This document shows positions 7,893 through 10,039 of a stretch of DNA of 10,039 nucleotides, piece after piece (position 1 is the first letter of the stretch; each line of letters opens with the position of its first letter). The stretch is from DASPKX01 sp035627835 (GTDB lineage Bacteria; Verrucomicrobiota; Verrucomicrobiia; Limisphaerales; SXQI01). A program made the position numbers and the translations under genes. The notes under the pieces are model-generated. The model saw nothing but the letters and a program-made list of their open reading frames with translations. It did no database searches and was not told the DNA's origin. The DNA lies in the NCBI GenBank assembly GCA_035627835.1, contig DASPKX010000148.1, positions 1 to 10,039 on the forward strand, given 5' to 3'.

Positions 7893-9047
7893 ATGCGGGT
7901 CAGCCATGTCATCACCCGATTAATTGTCGGGGGAGCGCAGGAGAACACCGTTTCGACAGCAGTAGGGCTGAGCAAAATTCCCGGTGTTCAGGTGGATCTG
8001 GTTTCGGGGCCGAGCGGCGGGTCGGAAGGGACGTTGGAAGACTTCGTGAAGGCCGCCGGGGTGCCACTGCACATCATCCCGCATTTGGTTCGGCCGGTAA
8101 GGCCGTGGAGCGACTTCGCCGCCCTGGGGGAACTCACGTCGCATTATAAAAGAATTCGTCCGGACGTCGTTCACACCCATAGCGGCAAGGCGGGAATCCT
8201 CGGCCGCTTGGCCGCAAAACAGGCGGGGGTGCCGATCATCATCCACACCATTCACGGGCCTTCCTTCGGCCCGTTCCAGGGACCAGCCGCAAACTTCGTG
8301 TTCCGCGCTGCTGAGAAATACGCGGCGCAATTCACCACACATTTTTCGGTGGTGGCCGAAGCGATGGCCGAACAATACATGGCTGCTGGAATCGGTGAGC
8401 CGAGCGATTACACGCTGATCTTCAGTGGGTTCAACCTCGATCCGTTTCTGTGCGCAGGCAATGATCCCGCGCTGCGCGCGCGCTATGGAATTGCGCCTGA
8501 GGACATCGTCATTGGAAAGATCGCGCGGCTGTTTGAATTGAAGGGTCACGAGGATCTTTTTGCCGCAGCAGCCGAACTCGTGCGTGCGGTTCCTAATGCG
8601 AAGTTCCTCCTCGTGGGTGATGGCCCGCTGCGCGCGCGATTCGAGCGTCTCGTGAGTGAGCTAGGCTTAAAGGATCGCGTGGTCTTCACTGGCTTAGTCA
8701 GCCCAGCCGAGATTCCGGCTTTGGTCGGGATCATGGACATGCTCGTGCATCTCTCGTTGCGCGAAGGTTTGCCGAGGGCATTGCCGCAAGCGCTGGCCGC
8801 AGGCAAGCCTGTGGTTGCTTACGATTGCGACGGAGCGCGCGAAGTGTGTGTCACCGGGAAGACCGGGTTTCTGATCGCGCCTCGGGATCTTAATGGGCTT
8901 AAAGCCGCAGTTCAGCAGTTGTGCGGGGATCCACAAGTGCGGGACACGCTCGGGGCTGCGGGGCGGGAATTTGTGCGCGCGCGATTCTCAGTGGAGAAGA
9001 TGGTGGCCGACACGCACGCGCTTTACGAGCGACTGGGGGCGCGGTGA
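7893..9047 (+). CDS. Family 4 (GT-B fold) glycosyltransferase
   Basis: The 384-residue protein has the length and two-domain layout of a GT4 retaining glycosyltransferase. Such enzymes transfer a sugar from a nucleotide donor to a growing, often lipid-linked, glycan on the cytoplasmic face of the membrane. The N-terminal domain starts MRVSHVITRLIVGGAQENT (a glycine-rich acceptor-side loop) and contains RPDVVHTHSGKAGILGRLAA (89-108). The C-terminal nucleotide-binding domain begins near 204 with VIGKIARLFELKGHEDL, including Lys217, followed by KFLLVGDGPLR (237-247) and a C-terminal REGLPRALPQALAAGKPVVA (290-309). In the last motif the family's E-x7-E is E291-x7-Q299, so the second glutamate is glutamine. 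The ATG begins 5 bp after the preceding stop, with an AGGCGG-like stretch over the junction, indicating one operon. Donor and acceptor cannot be told from sequence. Confidence 0.9.
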   Translation: MRVSHVITRLIVGGAQENTVSTAVGLSKIPGVQVDLVSGPSGGSEGTLEDFVKAAGVPLHIIPHLVRPVRPWSDFAALGELTSHYKRIRPDVVHTHSGKAGILGRLAAKQAGVPIIIHTIHGPSFGPFQGPAANFVFRAAEKYAAQFTTHFSVVAEAMAEQYMAAGIGEPSDYTLIFSGFNLDPFLCAGNDPALRARYGIAPEDIVIGKIARLFELKGHEDLFAAAAELVRAVPNAKFLLVGDGPLRARFERLVSELGLKDRVVFTGLVSPAEIPALVGIMDMLVHLSLREGLPRALPQALAAGKPVVAYDCDGAREVCVTGKTGFLIAPRDLNGLKAAVQQLCGDPQVRDTLGAAGREFVRARFSVEKMVADTHALYERLGAR

Positions 9048-10030
9048 TCTTTCCCTTCGCCTTTTATGCAGCGGCCTGGCTGGCCGGAGTTGCCGGTTGC
9101 GCGCTGGCGATGCCGATCGTTGCGCCGTGGGCTGCGGGCAAGGGGTTGGTCGATGAACCCGGCGCGCGCAAGATCCATGATCGTCCGATTGTTCTCGTTG
9201 GCGGCCTGGCGGTCGCGATCGGAATTTTCGCGCCTCTGGCGATCGGCGCGGCGATTGCGCCGCTTCTGCTGAGTTGGTTTGACGCGGCGCCTTCCGCCGC
9301 GCTGCTGCATGGGTTGAGCAGACGGGGCTGGCAAATCGGGGCCGTCCTGGCCGGCGGCGTTGGAATGTTAACGCTTGGCTGGATCGACGATAAAGTCGAG
9401 CTGAAGCCGCTGCCGAAATTCCTGGGGCAAGCAGCGGTGGCGCTGCTTGTGGCGGGCAGCGGCATTCGAGTCACACTCTTTGTCGAGAGTGAGATCTTCA
9501 GCTACGCCGCCACAATCCTTTGGATACTCACGGTCACAAACGCGTTCAATTTCATCGACAATATGAACGGCGTCTGCGCGGGCCTCGGCTGCATCGCGGC
9601 ATGGTTTTGCGCATGGGCTGCGGCGGTGGAAGGTCAGTACCTGGTCGCCTTGCTGGCGTTTCTCACGTGCGGGGCGTTGGCGGGTTTTTTGCCTTTTAAT
9701 TACCCAAAGGCTCGCGCGTTTTTGGGTGATGCCGGAAGTCATCTGGTTGGGTTTTTATGCGCTGTGCTGGCCATTCTGCCCAACTTTTATTCCGCCCATC
9801 GACCAAACGGTCTCGCGGTGCTCTCGCCGTTGCTGATTCTATTCGTGCCGTTGCTCGACCTTGTCTGGGTCGTCAGCTACCGCACCGCACACAAGCGGCC
9901 GTTTTACATTGGGGACACCAATCATCTCGCTCACAAGCTGAACGCTGCTGGGTTGAGCAGGCCGAGGGTGGCTTTGGCTTTGTGGGCGCTCGCTTGTTTG
10001 GCGGCGGGGGCGGCAAGTTTCCTGTTCTAA
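9044..10030 (+). CDS. WecA/MraY-family polyprenyl-phosphate sugar-1-phosphate transferase
   Basis: The enzyme would transfer a sugar-1-phosphate, commonly HexNAc-1-P from a UDP donor, to undecaprenyl phosphate, starting a lipid-linked glycan at the inner membrane. The 328-residue, very hydrophobic protein carries the family motifs in order: DEPGARKIHDRPIVLVGG (37-54), WIDDKVELK (113-121, the Asp-Asp pair 115-116), NAFNFIDNMNG (166-176, with metal-binding-type Asp172), FLGDAGSHLVGF (226-237) and a late H-x-x-H (294-297) in GDTNHLAHKL. The length is typical of WecA/TagO-like rather than MraY proteins, and the HxHH loop is simplified. The frame is open back to 8921, but those codons lie inside the GT4 gene; the GTG at 9044 overlaps its stop as GTGA, a normal translational-coupling arrangement, and gives a proper start at the first membrane helix. 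A true MraY role is unlikely without mur genes nearby. The precise sugar is unknown. Confidence 0.9.
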   Translation: MIFPFAFYAAAWLAGVAGCALAMPIVAPWAAGKGLVDEPGARKIHDRPIVLVGGLAVAIGIFAPLAIGAAIAPLLLSWFDAAPSAALLHGLSRRGWQIGAVLAGGVGMLTLGWIDDKVELKPLPKFLGQAAVALLVAGSGIRVTLFVESEIFSYAATILWILTVTNAFNFIDNMNGVCAGLGCIAAWFCAWAAAVEGQYLVALLAFLTCGALAGFLPFNYPKARAFLGDAGSHLVGFLCAVLAILPNFYSAHRPNGLAVLSPLLILFVPLLDLVWVVSYRTAHKRPFYIGDTNHLAHKLNAAGLSRPRVALALWALACLAAGAASFLF

Positions 10031-10032
10031 TC

Positions 10033-10037
10033 GGGAG
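10033..10037 (+). promoter_or_regulatory. Possible Shine-Dalgarno of a further operon gene
   Basis: The last nine bases of the window contain GGGAG directly after the stop of the WecA-like gene. If a start codon follows beyond the edge, the operon continues with almost no gap. There is too little sequence to be sure. Confidence 0.25.
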
Positions 10038-10039
10038 AG

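Noticed and set aside
7920..8549. A 209-residue minus-strand open frame within the GT4 gene
   Set aside because: It is antisense to conserved glycosyltransferase motifs and has no family resemblance of its own.
8921..9043. Extended N-terminus for the WecA-like protein
   Set aside because: These codons lie in another frame of the GT4 gene and give an Arg/Gly-rich sequence. The GTGA overlap at 9044-9047 is the natural start.

Overview
The window looks like ordinary chromosomal DNA from a GC-rich Gram-negative bacterium. It most resembles a member of the Verrucomicrobiota (Pedosphaera/Limisphaerales-like). That placement is an inference from recognised protein architectures: a secreted CotH protein with lamin-tail, chitobiase-like and calcium-motif modules plus a C-terminal beta module ending in 'FYRLIVHP', and a DUF2723-like membrane protein fused to a TPR array. 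No marker gene for taxonomy is present. There is no rRNA, tRNA, CRISPR array, insertion sequence or phage gene. Coding density is very high: the only non-coding stretches are 30 bp, 162 bp and 5 bp inside the window, plus 9 bp at the right edge.

Left part (1-630, + strand): the 3' two-thirds of pyrB, aspartate carbamoyltransferase, cut by the window edge. Its stop codon directly abuts the stop codon of a convergent minus-strand gene. Minus-strand block (631-4716): a YihY/BrkB inner-membrane protein with a C-terminal winged-helix-like extension is transcribed first. Thirty bases after it comes a large secreted CotH-kinase-family protein. The two could be co-transcribed.

Right part (4879-10030, + strand): a divergent three-gene cluster. 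A 162-bp intergenic region separates it from the YihY gene. It encodes (i) a 1002-residue polytopic DUF2723-like (GT-C type) protein ending in at least six exact 34-residue TPR units, (ii) a family-4 glycosyltransferase starting 5 bp downstream, and (iii) a WecA/MraY-family polyprenyl-phosphate sugar-1-phosphate transferase whose GTG start overlaps the preceding stop by 4 bp. Together they suggest assembly of a lipid-linked surface glycan or exopolysaccharide: the WecA-like enzyme would start the lipid-linked chain, the GT4 enzyme would extend it, and the DUF2723 protein would act on the membrane side. The locus probably continues past the right edge.

I did not find a clearly new biological system. 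The points most worth a second look are the E-x7-Q substitution in the GT4 active site, the GT-C/TPR fusion lacking the usual acidic loop motif and coupled to a WecA-like initiator, the YihY winged-helix fusion, and a compound hairpin just ahead of the glycan cluster.
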